Source of the DNA: Balneolaceae bacterium
GTDB taxonomy: Bacteria; Bacteroidota; Rhodothermia; Balneolales; Balneolaceae
Assembly (NCBI GenBank): GCA_021767245.1
Contig: JAASTO010000175.1
Location: 1 to 5,443, forward strand
Direction: 5' to 3'
Length of the DNA: 5,443 nucleotides
Every line of letters starts with the position of its first letter. Position 1 is the first letter of the stretch. The position numbers and the translations under genes are program-made. Below the pieces are notes generated by a model. That model did no database searches, was not told where the DNA came from, and worked only from the letters and a program-made list of their open reading frames with translations. Of this stretch, positions 4,712 to 5,443 are shown piece after piece.

Positions 4712-5443
4712 ATGGGAAAAGTAATTTCAATTGCCAATCAAAAAGGTGGAGTAGGAAAGACAACTACGGCAATTAACCTGGCTGCCAGTCTGGCGGCTGT
4801 GGAACATCCAACGCTTGTTATAGACATTGACCCCCAAAGTAACACAACGAGCGGTTTAGGAATTGATACCAAAACAGTGACGAACTCCGTTTATGAAGTC
4901 ATGATCGGAAGTTCTGAGATCGACGAGACTATTCGTCAGACTGAATTGGATTTTCTGGATCTGGTGCCATCTCACATCAACCTTGTTGGGGCAGAGATCG
5001 AGATGATAGACAGGGATCAGAGAGAAAATATTCTGAAGCGTGCGATCGAAGAAGCCCGTGAGAAGTACGATTTTGTGATCATTGATTGTCCGCCTTCATT
5101 AGGGCTTCTCACCATAAATGCATTAACAGCATCCGATTCCATCGTTATACCGGTGCAATGTGAGTATTTTGCCCTCGAAGGTTTAGGGCAGCTTCTGAAC
5201 ACGATCAAGATTGTTCGGCAACACCTGAATCCGGAACTGGATATTGAAGGTGTTCTTTTGACCATGTATGACACGCGTACACGACTCTCGAATCAAGTGG
5301 CAGATGAGGTAAAGCGTTATTTTGACGACCGGGTGTTTAAATCGGTTATAGCACGAAATGTGAGGCTGGCTGAGGCTCCAAGTTTTGGAAAGCCTGCACT
5401 GCTTTATGATTCTACAAGTGTCGGTGCTAAAAACTATCTTGCA
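4712..5443 (+). CDS. parA: Chromosome-partitioning ATPase ParA/Soj (3' end outside window)
   Basis: ParA is a DNA-bound dimeric ATPase that moves ParB-parS complexes and so segregates newly copied chromosomes; Soj members also influence DnaA. The frame runs open to the window end, giving 244 residues; the family is usually about 250-260 long, so only a short tail is missing. Motifs: deviant Walker A KGGVGKTTT (11-19, signature Lys11, catalytic Lys16), Walker A' VIDIDPQ (36-42, Asp40), Walker B FVIIDCPPS (121-129, Asp125), VQCEYFALEG (148-157), and the family segment ARNVRLAEAPSFGKP (214-228). The N-terminus begins directly at the Walker A strand, with no helix-turn-helix extension, which points to the chromosomal (type Ib-like/Soj) form rather than a P1-type plasmid ParA. 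After DPQ the sequence reads SNTTSGLG where GNATSGLG is most common. The ATG at 4712 follows AGGA (4704-4707) with a 4-base gap. A parB gene would be expected next but lies outside. Confidence 0.97.
   Translation, partial: MGKVISIANQKGGVGKTTTAINLAASLAAVEHPTLVIDIDPQSNTTSGLGIDTKTVTNSVYEVMIGSSEIDETIRQTELDFLDLVPSHINLVGAEIEMIDRDQRENILKRAIEEAREKYDFVIIDCPPSLGLLTINALTASDSIVIPVQCEYFALEGLGQLLNTIKIVRQHLNPELDIEGVLLTMYDTRTRLSNQVADEVKRYFDDRVFKSVIARNVRLAEAPSFGKPALLYDSTSVGAKNYLA

Noticed and set aside
5017..5274. An 85-codon open frame on the minus strand opposite parA
   Set aside because: It lies fully under the conserved Walker B region of ParA and has no recognisable motif.

Overview
The window looks like chromosomal DNA of a Bacteroidota-like bacterium, possibly of the Balneolota/Rhodothermota side of that group. 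The evidence is moderate GC content, several starts with little or no Shine-Dalgarno sequence, AT-rich promoter-like sites resembling the Bacteroidota form (TTG, about 19 bases, TAnnTTTG), and the character of the proteins. The assignment is an inference from style, not from a search. Five genes account for almost all of the sequence, two of them cut by the window edges. No rRNA, tRNA, CRISPR array or insertion sequence was seen.

Layout. Bases 1-426 (+) are the C-terminal ATPase end of a sensor histidine kinase of the HisKA_2 type. It converges, with a 4-base gap, on an RluA-family RNA pseudouridine synthase at 431-1123 (-). A 236-base divergent spacer holds two similar imperfect palindromes of the form GAACCG-G-CGGTTC. 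After it comes a full-length uvrC (1360-3207, +), the incision nuclease subunit of nucleotide excision repair. A 194-base spacer with a candidate promoter and two copies of a TTAACATGTTAA-like palindrome leads to a sigma-70 family (ECF-like) sigma factor at 3402-4043. This overlaps by 17 bases a small single-pass membrane protein (4027-4572) that is probably its anti-sigma factor. A 139-base spacer follows, with DnaA-box-like 9-mers and a good Bacteroidota-type -7 element. The last gene is the chromosome-partitioning ATPase parA/soj (4712 to past the window end).

How the genes relate. The sigma factor and the membrane protein form a translationally coupled pair, the usual arrangement for an envelope-sensing sigma/anti-sigma switch, although the membrane protein has no zinc-binding anti-sigma motif and no cysteine at all. 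The other genes are housekeeping functions (RNA modification, DNA repair, chromosome segregation) that need not be functionally linked. The points most worth a second look are a rearranged cysteine set at the predicted iron-sulfur site of UvrC, the DnaA-box-like repeats over the parA promoter, and the two pairs of palindromic operator-like sites upstream of uvrC and of the sigma gene. I see no convincing evidence for a wholly new multi-gene system here.
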